Shown here: positions 1-14,300 of the stretch, piece by piece
Numbering within the stretch: position 1 is the stretch's first letter
Layout: the number at the start of each line of letters is the position of its first letter
Assembly: GCF_029784135.1 (NCBI RefSeq)
Contig: NC_073746.1
Span: forward strand, 247,141,307-247,205,306
Source: Toxorhynchites rutilus septentrionalis
Lineage: Eukaryota; Arthropoda; Insecta; Diptera; Culicidae
Reading direction: 5' to 3'
DNA: 64,000 bases
Translations under genes and position numbers: made by a program
Notes under the pieces: model-generated
What the model saw: the letters and a program-made list of their open reading frames with translations, nothing else
Database searches by the model: none
What the model was told of the DNA's origin: nothing

Positions 1-240
1 GTTTCGCGCCTGAACACAACAATAAGGTTCAAATAATCAGTCTTTTAAATGAAGATAGTTGTTATATCCTACACTAAATACTCCAATTCAACCGACTTCT
101 TACGTATCTCTGGAAACTAATAAAAAAAGAGTGGTTCTATAGTTGTGAAACGCAGTGTATAACGATTACATTCCGAATCTACAAAAAAAACATTACAACT
201 GAATAATCAAGACTGTCGTAGACGAATGAACAAAATTCAT

Positions 241-860
241 GTATATGTAGAAGTAGTCATGCACATTATAGGACGGTAAATTTATATATTCTGTCAAATA
301 TAACCGGGAATTTGTGTTCTTAAAGAATATGCCTTATTTATCATCTAAATTTATAATACCCTTTTTCCAACGAACAAATCCAGTCCTAGAAACACGTTTT
401 AAAGCTTTATTCAGGAATAGCCTTCAGTTCACGCAGCGAATTCGTTTTTATGTCTCCAATGCTGTCAAAACGGGTCCCACGAAGTGATAATTGAAGTTCA
501 GCACGTTTTCAGCCACTTGATTGCGATGAAATATTTGAAGCTATATTGAGCTCTTTTTGCACTGCTGCGTGCTGCTACTTTTCTCATGTCCAAAATATCA
601 ATCAAAATATGACGAACAATCCCGTGAGAGATATTCAATTCACTGGTTAGCCCTCTGAAACTTAAATGACGATTTCCGAACACCATTCCTTTTATTTTGT
701 CGATATTTTCATGAAATGAAGTGGTCGCCCCTGACGTGGAAAATCGATCTTTGAACTCCTCACATCATTCATACACTCGTGTTTACGACATGACTGAGTC
801 ACCAAATGTATTCTGCAACATTTTCAACGTTTAGGCACAAGAAATTTTGATTGCAACACA
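241..860 (-). pseudogene. Degenerate mariner-type transposase fragments
   Basis: Minus-strand frames give fossil mariner pieces in the right order. Near 860-720 there is a broken N-terminal region (MLQNTFGDSVMS), near 690-560 a helix-turn-helix segment (LTSELNISHGIVRHIL, DMRKVAARSSA), and near 500-400 a C-terminal segment (RGTRFDSIGDI, NSLRELKAIPE). The catalytic core between the last two is missing, and stops and frame changes occur throughout. A related 3' segment recurs near 37020-37140. Assignment to mariner rests on remembered family motifs. Confidence 0.6.
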
Positions 861-2107
861 AAATTTAACACAATATATTTTTGACCAAAAGAATCATCCA
901 TATCAAAAATGGCGATGTTTGACAGAATGTACTTAACGTATTGCACGGCAAGTTCTATGTGATTGAAACACCTGAATCTATGTTTAAATACTCTTTTATT
1001 TGACACTACTCTAACAACGATCTAAAAATATTCGCTCTAAGAACTACTTTACAAAATAATTCCTCCCGTTTTATTTGTATGAAGATGGAGAAATTTCTAA
1101 AATCTTCACATTGACCTAGCGTGGACAAAAACGACCTCAATAACTGTCTTACTGATTCATTGTTTTTCTCCCTTAAATAACTATATCGATAAAACTATTA
1201 AGTATTAAAAATGAAGGCATCATACTTCCGGTTTAGAATTTCAGTCTGCAGCCAGAGGGCGTGACATTATACAGTAATCAGATTTGCTTACACTCTGTGT
1301 AAGGTGTGGCGGCTTTCGTCAATGAAATCCGTCCTTTTTTTGTCTAAAGGATATGTTAAGATCTTGCAGCCTCCCCGAGTGCTGTGTCCGCAAGGTATAA
1401 AAAGATTTTTGGAGGATAAAATCGGTAAGATTCATTTTTTTCTGGAATGTTCGAGAGGTTGGTTGTAGCGAAACGTACGGCACTTAAATTTTGATGTCTT
1501 TCAACATTGACTTGCTCTCACTTGTTTCATTTTTTTATCGTTCAATACAAATACTCGCTAATGGACGGAGATTGCTTCGAAACGTAATAGATTTCTTCCT
1601 CCCGCAGCTCAGGGACAGTTTTGCGTTTGAGTGTTAAAATACGTCTTTTCTTAAAGTATTCTTGTCTAAGGGATAGGATTTATATCACAATATTCTTGTT
1701 CTAATGTTAGTTAAAACGTTACCTCGGCGATTTTTTTCGTTTAACTCGGCATTTTTCTCTCAGAGTTTAGGTACAATAAACCGCGTTGTAATTAGTTTTT
1801 TACACGTTGGTCCATAGGGATGTTAAGTAGCTTGCTTACTCGTAAGTGATAAAATTAGTCTGGTTTGTCCTATCATGAGTAAAGGCTTTTTTTCTCTATT
1901 CACAATCATATATCCAACAAATGGATGACGCGCTTGGCATAACCAGTTTTCGTTTATGTTTGTTCATATCTACAACCGGTATCTGTGGATAGAAAGCATA
2001 CTTCGGCCCCATTCCGTGCACCGTTATCTCGACAAAATATAAAACAAAGGACAAAACTCTAGAGGTACACAACAAGGAAACACATGAAGGTGATTGAGTA
2101 AATTCCA
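861..2107 (-). other. Probable crb 3' UTR and downstream sequence
   Basis: This sequence directly follows the crb stop codon on the minus strand and has no other gene. The first minus-strand AATAAA I see after the stop reads from 1075 to 1070, which would give a 3' UTR of about 1 kb. That poly(A) choice is an inference from one hexamer in AT-rich DNA. Confidence 0.4.
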
Positions 2108-2338
2108 TTAGATGAGTCGCTCTTCAGGCGGTGGCTTCAACACGTTGTCCATTTCCAGTCTTGTATTGCAGTACTCCTGAGCACTCGGGCTGTAGGTTCC
2201 TCGGGTGGCACGCTTATTCCGCGCCATCACCAGGAACGTGCCGACCAGGGCGCCCGTTATTGCCAGTATCCCGATCACTACCGGGATGACAATCAAGGCA
2301 ATATCCGCCCCCGTCGTTCCTTCGGCCTCCAAGGTAGC
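2108..2338 (-). CDS. crb: crb exon J (last): transmembrane helix and cytoplasmic tail ending ERLI
   Basis: This exon begins after CACCTACAG at phase 0 and ends in TAA at 2110-2108. It encodes a short juxtamembrane stretch ([12 protein letters not shown]), a hydrophobic helix ([20 protein letters not shown] and onward) and a 37-residue tail starting [17 protein letters not shown]. The RGTYSP motif is the family's FERM/aPKC-contact region. The terminal EERLI is the class-II PDZ ligand that binds Stardust and Par-6 (established for Crumbs). Both motifs are intact, which argues that the locus is functional. Confidence 0.97.
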   Translation of the reverse strand, partial: ATLEAEGTTGADIALIVIPVVIGILAITGALVGTFLVMARNKRATRGTYSPSAQEYCNTRLEMDNVLKPPPEERLI

Positions 2339-5300
2339 CTGTAGGTGGGAAGAGATGGACGGAACATTTATTTTACGTTGCTACTGTAATCGACGATATA
2401 TAGCATAAATTACTGATTAGTTTGTGCATGCATTGGTGAAATGATGTGATTAGTAATTTTAATCTGTTTAGTTTTATTCTTATTTCCCGTTTCATCCAGT
2501 CAATTCCCTAAAACAGGTTTTTAATTTTGAATTGCGGGTTATGAAAATCTACGCTTGAAATATAATATAAATATAAATATTGGGTCTGAAAACTAACGCA
2601 CTAAGCTTTCATTATACTGAGTTAATTTCAACGTGTAACATCCAACTTTTTGTTGGATTAAGTAACCAAAAACTTAACCTAACTGTACCAAGCGGAGTCA
2701 TGTCAAATGTTTTACGCAGGTTCTCAAACACTTGAAAGATCTCCTCCTCGATGGAACTTTCAATAATTGAATCGTCTACCTATACACTGGATTCTTTTTT
2801 TTCTCGATATTTTCCGTCGCACTTTCTATTGTTGCTAACTTTCTAGTAACACACATCAACCGAGAGCGATCGATTTATTTTTATTGGTTCAAGAGGATAA
2901 TGCCGAAATGACAGGATGAAGACACCGTTAAAGCTTGTTAGAATGTTGTGATATTAGAAATACACGACATTGTTTTCCTAGATGGGGTTTTTGATTCAAC
3001 TTCCGCTCTTGATGTAAAAATCGTTTCACTTTCATATTTTGGAAAAATTCCAAGGCGAAAATTGAATACAAATAACAAATTCTTTCGTGGATGCACGAAC
3101 TGTATCTCTCGAGAAGTGTTCTTAGCAGCGATACGCTTCTTCGTTCTGGGATACGCTTCTATTGGGTTGCTCAGAATGTTAATGCCGTGTTATAATGATA
3201 ACCAAATCAAGATTCTGATCAAGAATACGATACAGTACAGTACAGTACACGATACATGAATTAGCAGCTTCATTACAAATACAGCAGAACCCCGATTAAC
3301 CGCGAAATAGTCTGGCAAGGTCACCGCGTAAAACGAAAATCGTGGATAACACGTCAATGGACTAACAATGAGGTGTAAACACGAAATAAAAATATTTGAG
3401 AATGAAAACAATGTTTTATGAGTACAGAAATCATTAAACACCCATCTGCTTCGTGCGCACCAGTGATAAGAAAATATGAAAGCCACGACCACAACAAAAG
3501 AGCAAGTACCTACCTATCACGTATAATCGGGGGCCTACACTATCTATGCTATGACACATGGTTAAGCCCGGTTACGTAAAACGCTAGAATGTATAGGTTC
3601 TACCCTATTATACCAAAAAACATTCAATGGATCGTATTTCCATCAGCTCCTATTTCCAAACTCACAGTTTTGAAGCAAATCGTGACTGGTGATGCAAAAT
3701 CTAAGCATTCACAACAATGTTAAATGAAAAATTATAGGAGGTTGTGTCCAAGATACGACCGCATTGTTGACGTAGAACTACGCTGTTATTTTATATAAGT
3801 CGCTTGTTTATACCTTCGGATATTATTCTATAATGCTGTGAAATTTTAGAAACAACTGCTTAGTAGAATAATCTCTGAAATGATTTTTTCATTGTAGAAT
3901 CAGTTGACGATAATTGATTGATGATTCATTCTTGCCCTCGCAAAACAATCGTATGTCGCAATTTATTTCATGTCAATGCATTGGAAATTTACCTCGAAGG
4001 CTATTCCGGTGGCCTTTTTCGAAATTGACATAGACTCGGCTACAGTCGATTATATACATGTTGCACCAGCACCATTATTCCATATCTCATAACTACATCA
4101 ATATATCTTTGGCACCGCATGTAAACAACAACAATGACAACACTTGCAAGTATCAAATATCATGCTACATGTTATTTAGTATTGTCTCAAAGGAATCGCA
4201 CCTCTAGATATCGTTCGTACAAACTAAGCGTAAACCAAGCGCCAAACAAGCGTTCACCATAGCATGCATATAGAGCCATACATTGGTGGCTTGAAACTAC
4301 TAGCAATATAAACATTTCTCATCATTTTGCGCTATCCTCAAAAGCAACGCTTCTGTTAATATTACTGACCTCGAAAAGAGTTGCATTACTTTCTTATGTT
4401 CGAGATAAGCGCAGCTGTCTCCCTTAGTGGAGGAAGTTTTGCTATTGGCAAGCAAAACCTAATCACATACATAATTCCAGAACATTTACTTTCTTGATGA
4501 CTAAACAAGAGAAATAAACTCTTTTTGTTAATAACAACCTCGAAAACAGTAGCAATGCTTCATTATGATCAATATTAACGCAAATGCAATCCTAGTTGAA
4601 GGCAGTTTTGCGACTGGCACGCGAACCCAACTAACCTATAACATTCCAGTAAGATATTTAAGATGCTTAGTATTCCCAAATAATTTTTTTGTGCACAACC
4701 TTAACGTCTGCTTCGCCATAACGTCAGTTTAATGCATTGATGCATTCTCAAAGGCGCAAACGAAGCCCTTATGAAGACGGAAAATAAACAATGTTAACTG
4801 CTTGGAAAAGATCGAATTATGCCACACAGCTTGTACTCTGCTGTAACACCCATCGATGCGAATTCGCTGATGAGTTTGTCAAGAGCGACCGCCTTCTCCA
4901 CCAGCGGGGGGAGCTTGATTTTGGTTGCTGCCTGGGCGTTTAAATTTCGACCGACGCGCCGAAATCGCCTACTTCGCTGTTGTTCGGTGCGGTGTCACAT
5001 TCGCGAAGGCTCGGTTCAGTGCGAGCGCTTTTCACTGCACCAACACCCCGTGCATCATTAGATGACGCTTACCTCGAAATTTTATTGCCCCTGGCAATGC
5101 GTTCGTTTTTTGCAGGGCTCGAGCCTGCCTTCCTTTTCTTCTTGCTCATCGCACACTACGCGAAGCGTCCAATTTATGACGCGGAAAGAAGAACACACGA
5201 TACGAATAACACGAAAAACGAACAGAAAAATCAAATGACGATTTCCAAGTTGGATTACCACTGGTCCAATCTTAGATCGAAGCGCAGCGAAAGCAAAGTG

Positions 5301-8300
5301 AACTGGATTACTCAACAGTCCGATGCCGAATGAAAGTGTGCCTCAGCGAGATCCATTGTTTATACTCTAGGCAAGTATTCCCCTTCATTCTCCTTCTTTT
5401 CCTTTGTTCACGGAGACTTTAAATCCTACGATTTCCCCTCCGTTGATCGTCGATAAGTTGCTCGTTATTGATAGCTCTGTTCGGGAAAGCACTCAAATGG
5501 ACAGAACAAATGTATGAGAAAATAGAAACACTTAAAGTTTTCATGAATTTTAACCATTTACTAACCAGGGGATTCTATTGTATGGCATATTAAACAAATC
5601 TTACGGAATTTCCGATTCGTTTAGTATGTAAATCGCCAAAATCCGTTCGCGGCAAAAATAGTTATTAACGTTAACTTTATTTCATAAAAACGTGACCTGT
5701 TTTCTGATTTGACACCCTTAATGAAAGACGTAGTTCTACGTCAAAAAAAACCTTTTGGGGTAGTCAAATAACCTCCGTTAGCTATTCTCAAAGCCTGTCT
5801 CTACGAGGAAAAAGTAATTATTTGTATCTGAGTGTTTGAAAAGAAAGTCTGTATTATGAGTTTCTACCAATCAACCAGTCGATAGATTCTCAGAATTAAA
5901 AAGAAATATTTTTCAGAAAAATGATTTCAATTTTTTAAATTTTTTTCAGTGTATTTTTGTATAGTTTTTTTGTCTTTTTTTATGCAAAAAAGTTAAAAAA
6001 GCTTAAAAGCTATAACAACGGAATTTGAATATCGTATTCCGCTGCGACTGGTGGAGCTTACATTGCAATATTGCGGCTCTGGAGAGAGCCCGTAGAACGA
6101 GCGAGCAATTGGATTCGCAGTGGTATATAAATATTCAGCCATTCCATGCCAAACCGATATAGTGATTTTCAGATTTTCGTGAAAATGGATAGTTTTGATC
6201 TTAATCGCAAAACAGTTACAAACAAAACATTTCCATTTAAGGGTTGTCCGAAAAATCAACTTTTTCCTCTTTTTTCCAAAAATGACTTTTTTCAAAAATT
6301 CATAACTTTCGAACTACTAGACCGATTCAGATGATCGACATATCAAATTAAAGCCTATCACCTGGTCTTTACTACACTATACTATAATATACTATACTAT
6401 ACTATACTATACTATACTATACTTTTTTTTATAGAGGTGAGGAACGCTCTACCAGCCTTATCTGGGAAGGGTTAACCCAGACGTCGAGTGGGGACCCACA
6501 AAAACCAAGCCCTCTACTCGTTGCCTTATTCCCCCTGGGACCACATCTAGGCGACTACTTCAGGGGATGGCTGTGCTCATGCACTCTTCGAGTTTTCAAC
6601 GCTGACTAGCGTTGTCCTTCCCTTTTTCTCAATATTTTTTCCTCTCTAACCGCTTTTCAGTTCGCTGCGCTTACGTCCTCTTCGCTGGCATCCACTTACC
6701 CGTCGAGACGTGCACCGATTAGGAAGCGCCCCGTCACAGTCATCCTCGCAGGATTTCTCTTCCCATCGGAGCGCCGATTAGGTAGTGCCCTCCAACATGA
6801 CGCGCACTCCGTCACAGCAGCTCTCGTGGGGTATACACCAGTTTGAAGACGCCCTCCTTGACACTCACTCCGTCGCAGTTATTAAATCGGCATCCGTTAA
6901 CTGTCGAGACGTGCACCGATTAGGAAGCGCCCTCCAACTTGACGCGCGCCTCGTCACAGTCACCCTCGCAGGATTTCTCTTCCCAGCGGAGAGCCGATTA
7001 GGTGGTGCCCTCCAACATAACGCGCACCCCGTCACAGCTACTCTCGTGAGGTACCATCTCTTGCAACAGCCGTCGTTGTTCACCTTTCACCGTCGGGCGT
7101 TGTCAGCACTTTGGTCAGCCCTCCATCTTCGCTGCAGCTCCGACATGATTTGTGTGATTGCACTGCTCACGGCATTCCAGATCATCTCGTCGCGACACAT
7201 CTCCTCCACAATATTCCCGACATGAAGTGCAGGCAGCCCCTCGCGCCTTTCGGTGAACCTGGGACAGACAAAAACGACATGCTCCGGTGTTTCCTCCATA
7301 TCTCCACACTCCGGACAGAGGGGTGAAACTGCGTGCCCGAACCGGTGTAGATATTGCCTGAAACAGCCATGTCCAGACAGAAACTGCGTCAAGTAGAAGT
7401 TAACTTCACCATGTTTCCTGTTCAACCAGGTCAAAAGTACTGGTATCAGCCTGTACGTCCATCTACCATTTTCTGCCGTATCCCATTCATACTGCCATTT
7501 GTGCAACGACTCCGCTCTCATCAATTTCCGGATACCTCTGCTTTCCCGTCGCTTGTAGCACTCGCTATCTTCCGCCAGAGTGATGCAGATGGGAATCATT
7601 CCGGCGATTACACACACAGCTTCTGTAAGTGGTCCTATAAGCACTTACGACTCGCATGGCCATGAGTCGGAATGTGCTGTTCAGCTTCCTCCGATTTCGG
7701 TGGGTTTCCAGAGCCGCCAACCAGGCAGGGCCACCATACCTCAGTATCGACGAAGATACACTTGACAGGAGACGCCTCTTGCTGCTGCTTGGGCCAAAGC
7801 TATTTGGCATGATCCTCGCCACCACGTTGATGGCCTTTGACGCCTTCCCACTTGCATAGTCGACGTGCTGATTGAAGTTCAGGCGGTCGTCGATCATGAC
7901 TCCGAGGTACTTCTCCGCCCGCTTCGAAACGATGGTATGTCCTCCGACCGATACCTCTGCCCGCAGCGCTGCCTTACGATTGCTCACTAACAGCACCTCG
8001 GTTTTGTGATGTGCCATCTGGAGCTTTACGCTGTCCATCCAACTACCGATCATGTCTACAGCCTCAGTCGCCAACATTTCCACCTCCTGAAGCGTCTCGC
8101 CGATTACCGTTGTTACGATGTCGTCCGCGAAGCCCACGATCTCCACACCTCTGGGTAGCTTCAGCCTTAGAACACCGTCGTACATCGTGTTCCAAAGCGT
8201 AGGACCTAGGATGGAACCTTGTGGAATTCCCGCCGAGATATTCTTCAGTATCTGTCCCCTGTCTGTGTTGTATACCAGGATCCTATTCTGGAAATAACTC

Positions 8301-11300
8301 CTCAGTATCCTGTACAGGTAGCCAGGGACCTTCAATCTGTGTAGCGCCTCGGCGATGGCCTCCCAGCTGGCACTATTGAAGGCGTTCTTCACGTCAATCA
8401 AAATCACCGCGCAGTAACGGTCGCCTCTTCGTTTAGCTTCGTGTTTAAGCGAGACCTGAGCTTTCTCGATAACTGTCCGAATAGCGTCCACTGTCGACTT
8501 TCCTTTCCGGAACCCGAACTGCATTTTCGACAATCCGTGGTCATCCTCCGTGCATTTCACCAGTCTGTTGAGAATAACCCTCTCCAAGAGCTTTCCCAAA
8601 GTATCCAACAAACAAATAGGCCTATACGACGCTGGATCTCCAGGTGGCTTTCCTGGTTTCGGGAGCAGCACCAACTTTTGTATCTTCCATTTCGCAGGGA
8701 AGAGACCGTCATCCAGGCATTTCTTCAGCACCACCCTGAACATGTGGGGGAAAGCAAGGATCGCCGATTTCAGGGCCACATTGGGGATTCCGTCGGGGCC
8801 GGGTGCTTTTTTAAACTTTAGACCTTTTGCCACCGCAATGAGTTCTTCGTTGGTGACTTGTGCGTTCTCTGCTATACTATACTATACTATACTATACTAT
8901 ACCTGCAGAAAACTCGAATTCTGCTCTCGTTATTATTGATTGTATTCGTTTTTTATTGTTTTAATAGTCTCGGGATCAAAAGCGCTATATTTTTTTATAT
9001 TTTTTTCTGGAAAGCTGAGGATTATTCAAATAACATATGGCGAAACCAGAGAGGCGTTTTTTTGTTTTTGAGTTATTATTTTTCATTATCAATTTTTTCC
9101 TCTTCTTTCCAACACAAAAATTCATATTTTTTGATCTACTGGACCGATTCAGATGATCGACACATAAAATTAAAGCCAATTAGATAGACTTTTTTGAAAA
9201 ATATTAGTCTTGCGGAAAAATGGATGTTGATTTCGTAATTATTTATTGTATTAGTTTTTTATTGTTTACATGGTTTCGGGACCAAGGATACTAAATGTTT
9301 TTTGACGTAGGACTACGTCTTTCATTTCTATACCTGGGTGTAAAATCGAAGTTTCGAAAACGAAAGCGTTACGCCGGAGACCGAGATTTTGAGCGTAAAT
9401 GGCTCCTAAATAACCGAACGAAATGGTTTGATAAACACTTCATTCGAAAGATAAAATGTCTACGCGTTATATATTTGTTATTTTTTCATCCACAAACTTG
9501 TTTCAATAGCCTTAAAATTGCTTTCAAAACAGGCTATTGAAATCACCAATCGGTATATAAGCGAGCACCGCTAGGAAATCCACTCAGTTATAATTGAACA
9601 GCGATTGGAGCATGTTATCGCTGCTGTGGTGAACTACAACTTTGTTTATCATGAAAGCGTTGATGAACGGTGTGATGGAAAGGAATCCATCAGGAGAGTG
9701 ATGCAACAAACGGTTCCGCTTGAGACATCAGAGCAGCCACCACACATACACGCGCGGAACCATTTTCGTGTGGTTGCCATCCAGCATCGAGAAGATTCCG
9801 GTCAGATGTCATCGTTGCTGAAAAATAATCAATAATTTCAATCAAGTTCAATGAACAAGTGGTTATCGAGTTAGCATTAACAACTGGTGGGCTTCGAGTA
9901 TTGAGGAGAATCTGGAAAGATGTTATCGTTATCGTCAAGTGCAACTAGCAGGAAAGCTTCTGAAGATTATTCTTCCCCATCAGTAGGATATTTTCGTATC
10001 CAATATTGGATGCGCGCAACGGAAAATGTTTTGTCGCGAAAATCATATAATTTTCAATCGAATATTACTCAGTCGCTGAATCCAAACTCAGAGAGTTCAT
10101 TCGCCTCTAGTTTGTTTGCCTTCCAAATTGCCATCGTAAACCACACCTTCTCTTGATTCAATCACGGACAAAAAGCATACTTAAGTGATACTCTGGTGGT
10201 GAAACGCATTCATTTTTCGTGAGTACATCGAGAAGACAATATCGTTACTGAACGAGCTGGACGGCGAGGGATCGAGAGATTCATTACCTGGCCTGACCTG
10301 ACCTGAAACGCATTCAGTTTGTTTGGAACTGTGAGGGAGCTCAGAAAAGCCGATCCATCAGGAAGAGAAGAGAAGGCGACCAAGGAAGTATCAGCTCGAA
10401 AAACATCGGAGACATCGAAGCAGCCGCCACACACACTCATACACGCGCGGAACTCTTTTCGTTTGGTTGCCATCCAGCATCGAGAAGCTTCCGGAAAGAT
10501 GTCATCGTTGCTGAAAAATAATCTATCAGTTTCACTTGGAATTGAAGAATACATTCAAGCGAAAGAGTTTATTTTAATGTTTTCTATCCATATAATACTG
10601 CGACCAAATACATTTGGTTTTGTGATTTTTCAATCAAGTGCGATCAACGTAAGATTACGTCTTTCGGCAATTTATTAGAGGTGCAATGAATCTTAAGAAG
10701 GAATTCCCGCTCTAAGCGCACTGACATACGATGTTTACTCAACAAGTTCTCAAACGAGAAATGGGTGTTGTGAGAAAGGATGAGCGAACGCAAAAATTAT
10801 GTAGACTGATTTGATGCAACAGATACTTTGTCTATTGGAAATGGAATACAAATCATATCACAATACAAGCAATGAATTATGTATTATACAACTTTTGTGT
10901 GATTGCTTCTTTTGCTGAATATTGTGCCTCCAACGTAGCGCTCTCGTTTTCGAAGTCTCCCAAATATAAATTTATTCATTCATTCAGAATTGATTCAGAT
11001 GCAACTAAAAACAAATGATCACTAAATCAACGATAGTCCTACGTCACCCTTGCGGTTATATCACAGATATAAACCACTTCCTGTTTTATATTTTTTCTTG
11101 AAAGCTGAGGTTTTTTTTACATAACATATTAAAAAATCAGAGATGTGTTATTTTTCGTTTTTATGTTATGATTTTTCAAAGTTAACATGTTTTCAGTGTT
11201 CGTTCAATATTTCTATACTACTATTTAGACTGGTTATATGCGACTAGAATTCAGTTAATTGGCAAATGTGTCTTTTTTAAAAAAGACTAGCTAATTGGAT

Positions 11301-14300
11301 TTAATTTGATATATCGATCATTTGAATCGGTACAGTGGTTCAAATGTAATAAATTTTTGAACAAAGTCATTTTTGGAAAAAAGTGACAAATGATTTTTTG
11401 GACCATCGGCCGGTTTAAAAGTGAAAAAGGGAAACAAAAACCGAAAATCATACATGATTCCGCGTGTGGATGAAATTTTAGCTGCTTCGATATTGAGCAT
11501 TTTGAGTGGTTTCATATCAAAATTCGCTGATGGTTATATTTCGGTTTGTGAGCTAACAGAGAAGCGATATGTGGTATGTACGGAAAAGTAAATTCATTTT
11601 TGAGTGGAAAATTTCAATTATTGGAATAATTGTACTTGTGGGGTAAAACAGACAGTTGCCAGTGGGAGTGAGATAGACTGTGAAGAGTCTGTTCAATCTA
11701 TTCCTAAGAAATGCCCTGCGTCTAAAAATGGAAATCATATCATCAAATGTGGACAGTTTTGAAGCTGACCGGAACCAAAAGCAAAATAGTTGAGGGTCTG
11801 TACGTTTATACTGCTGAAAAGCACGATATCACTTCTAGGTGGATTAATTCTATTTTTTCATCATTTAACGGACATTCGTGATGAGTTCAAACCTCGGTTG
11901 AATAAAATTATTCCTCTAGCTATCGATAAACCTGAACGCTTCATATGTTACAAACCTGTACTTATTCCCCCGACTATATGTCTATATTACCCGTATCGAA
12001 AAAAAAGTTGTTCTTTTCGGTCTGTTTAAATTTCAGTAAAAAACATTGAAAAACACCTTTTTGTTAAATATTTGGCCAATTATGTAGAAAAACAGTATAT
12101 TGAATTGCAAGAAACTGCATCGAAGTTTTGGGAAACATGAGTTTCCAAAGATATAATTGAAGTTCCTCCTAACACGTCCATTTTACCCCTGGGTGATTTT
12201 TCGATTTTCAAAAAACTCAAACTTTGACGGCTGTGCGACACTAGTAAATTAAGTCCGCTTGAGCTGAATTTTTGCATAGGGTAGGTTTTCGTGGGAATCA
12301 ACATTTCTCAGAAAGTCCCGTTCGAAAATTCGTAGGTCACTTTTTTTCCATACATCCATTGGCACTCTAATGAATATTGTAATGGAATGGTTTTGAATAA
12401 TAGAGACTTTAAACTTTCCAGTTCATTCGTCTCTAGCTTTGAGAAAGGCCCTTGGACAACTCTACTCCAACTCCTGCACTACACCTCCACCCTCATTTCC
12501 TTGAGAAAGGCACTCGATCCCTCGCCGTCCAGCTCGTCCAGCAACGATGTTGCCCAGTCGGTGTCCACACAAAGAAATGAGGAATATTGTAACTCACTGA
12601 TGCATAAGTAGAACCTTATTGACAGCACGGGTAGGTAAGCACACAAATGGGTGGAACAAATGTTTGGGAAAATGGGAACGCTTTCAATTTTCGTTAATTT
12701 AGATCGTTTACTTATCTTAGAGAATTTTCGATTCGTTTAGTGTGCAAATGATCGAAATTCATTCGAAGCGAAAGTGGTTATTAATTTTAACGTTATTTCA
12801 TAAAATCGTGCCCTGTTTTCTGATTTGGCATCCTTACTGAAAGTGGAAGTCCAATTTCAAAACAGCTGAAATATTAGATAAATACAACACAAATAAAATG
12901 GGAAAATGTGCTGCTTTCATTGGCCTTTCAATAAATTACCATCAATCATTCAAGAACAATTTGACTCCTGGAAAATCAACCTGTAAAATATTAAATTGAC
13001 TACAAACGCGATATGTCGTTAGAGATGGAGTTAGATCAAAATAATTCTCGTGGTTTAGTTTGTACAACAGTTCTACGCATGCTATATTACAAAAAGGAAA
13101 AGACACTCCCCACAATCTTATCGACATAGTAGTAGACCGTATCCAGATAGGTGATTTCAGTGACCCCATTGCCATCCTATAATGGTAAGATGATATACAT
13201 TTATGATGGTGAGAAGCGTGAAGGCAATAGAGAGTTCAATCTGATGTACGCCATACCTGTTCCGAACAGTTGATACCAATGAAACCCGTCGTACAGTTGC
13301 AAAAGTATCGATGATCTTTATCGCAATCTTCGACGCAGACGCCGCCGTTTTCGCACACATTCGGATTCTGAGTGCAGGGATCAATCTGTGCGCATTCTTT
13401 GCCGCACATCCCCTCGTCACACTGACACCTGAAGAAACGCAAAAGAAAATGATTATTTTGAACGAGAACCCCGATGTTCTTCGATTCCAACCTACCTAAA
13501 GGAACCCCTCGTATTGATACACAACCCACGACCCCCGCAATTTATCCGCTCCACGTAGCACTCATCAATATCAATCTCACAGTTTCGCCCCTCAAATCCA
13601 GTGCCAGTACAATTGCACCGATAGTCGTTGATAAAATCGATGCATTGGCCACCGTTGATACATGGCGTCGATTCGCATTCGTCGATTTCGCTCTCACAGA
13701 AGCGCCCGTTAAACCCCGGAATACAGCGACAAACGGGGACCTGCAAACAGAACCCCATTAGCTAGAATGATTCGCATCAGACAAATATTGACTGTGTGAC
13801 TTACATTCTCGTCGTTGGTAATACAGACAGCATCGTTCTGGCACTCTTGAATCTGACAGAAGGGTGTGTCACACAGATATCCAGCGAAACCATTTTTGCA
13901 CGAACAGGTGAAATTATTTCCCGTTGTTGAATCTGTGGAAATACAAATTCAGTTAAAAACATAACTTGCATCAAACCGATCGCCAACATACTAAATCCAT
14001 CGACACACATTGAGCCGTTCTTGCATGGTTGATTTTCGCAGGTCACCAATCGGAGCACTTCACACTGTGGTCCAGCATATTCTTCGGTACAGTCGCATGA
14101 AAATCCTGCGACAAGATCTGTACACGAGCCCCCATTGTGGCAGGGATTGGATGTGCACTCATCGATTTCGAACTCGCACAGATCTCCAGCGAATCCTTCC
14201 AAGCACTGACAGGTGAAGCTTGCCACCCCGTCGATACATGTCGAATTATTTGTGCAGCTAGCCGTTAGGCACTCGTCAATGTTTTGCGAGCAATCGTCAC

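Larger units (their letters stand above)
6423..8872 (-). mobile_element. 5'-truncated R1-like non-LTR retrotransposon
   Basis: A minus-strand element about 2.45 kb long contains most of the reverse transcriptase, a C-terminal cysteine-histidine motif, a repetitive 3' UTR and a short A tract (TATAAAAAAAA at about 6430-6423). Its 5' end is truncated in the reverse transcriptase, upstream of the APGPDG motif, exactly where the TATAC array begins. Both ends abut the same pentamer repeat. The R1 clade is my best assignment from RT motifs and the C-terminal motif; Jockey or LOA relatives remain possible. Confidence 0.8.

Noticed and set aside
6785..7225. 146-codon plus-strand frame
   Set aside because: It lies antisense to the retroposon 3' UTR repeats and end of ORF2.
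8441..8939. Plus-strand frames over the retroposon 5' end
   Set aside because: They are antisense to the reverse transcriptase and run into the pentamer array.
13801..13991. Continuation of the crb exon F frame past 13992
   Set aside because: It crosses a 59-nt intron with good donor and acceptor; the true frame changes at the splice and restores EGF cysteines.
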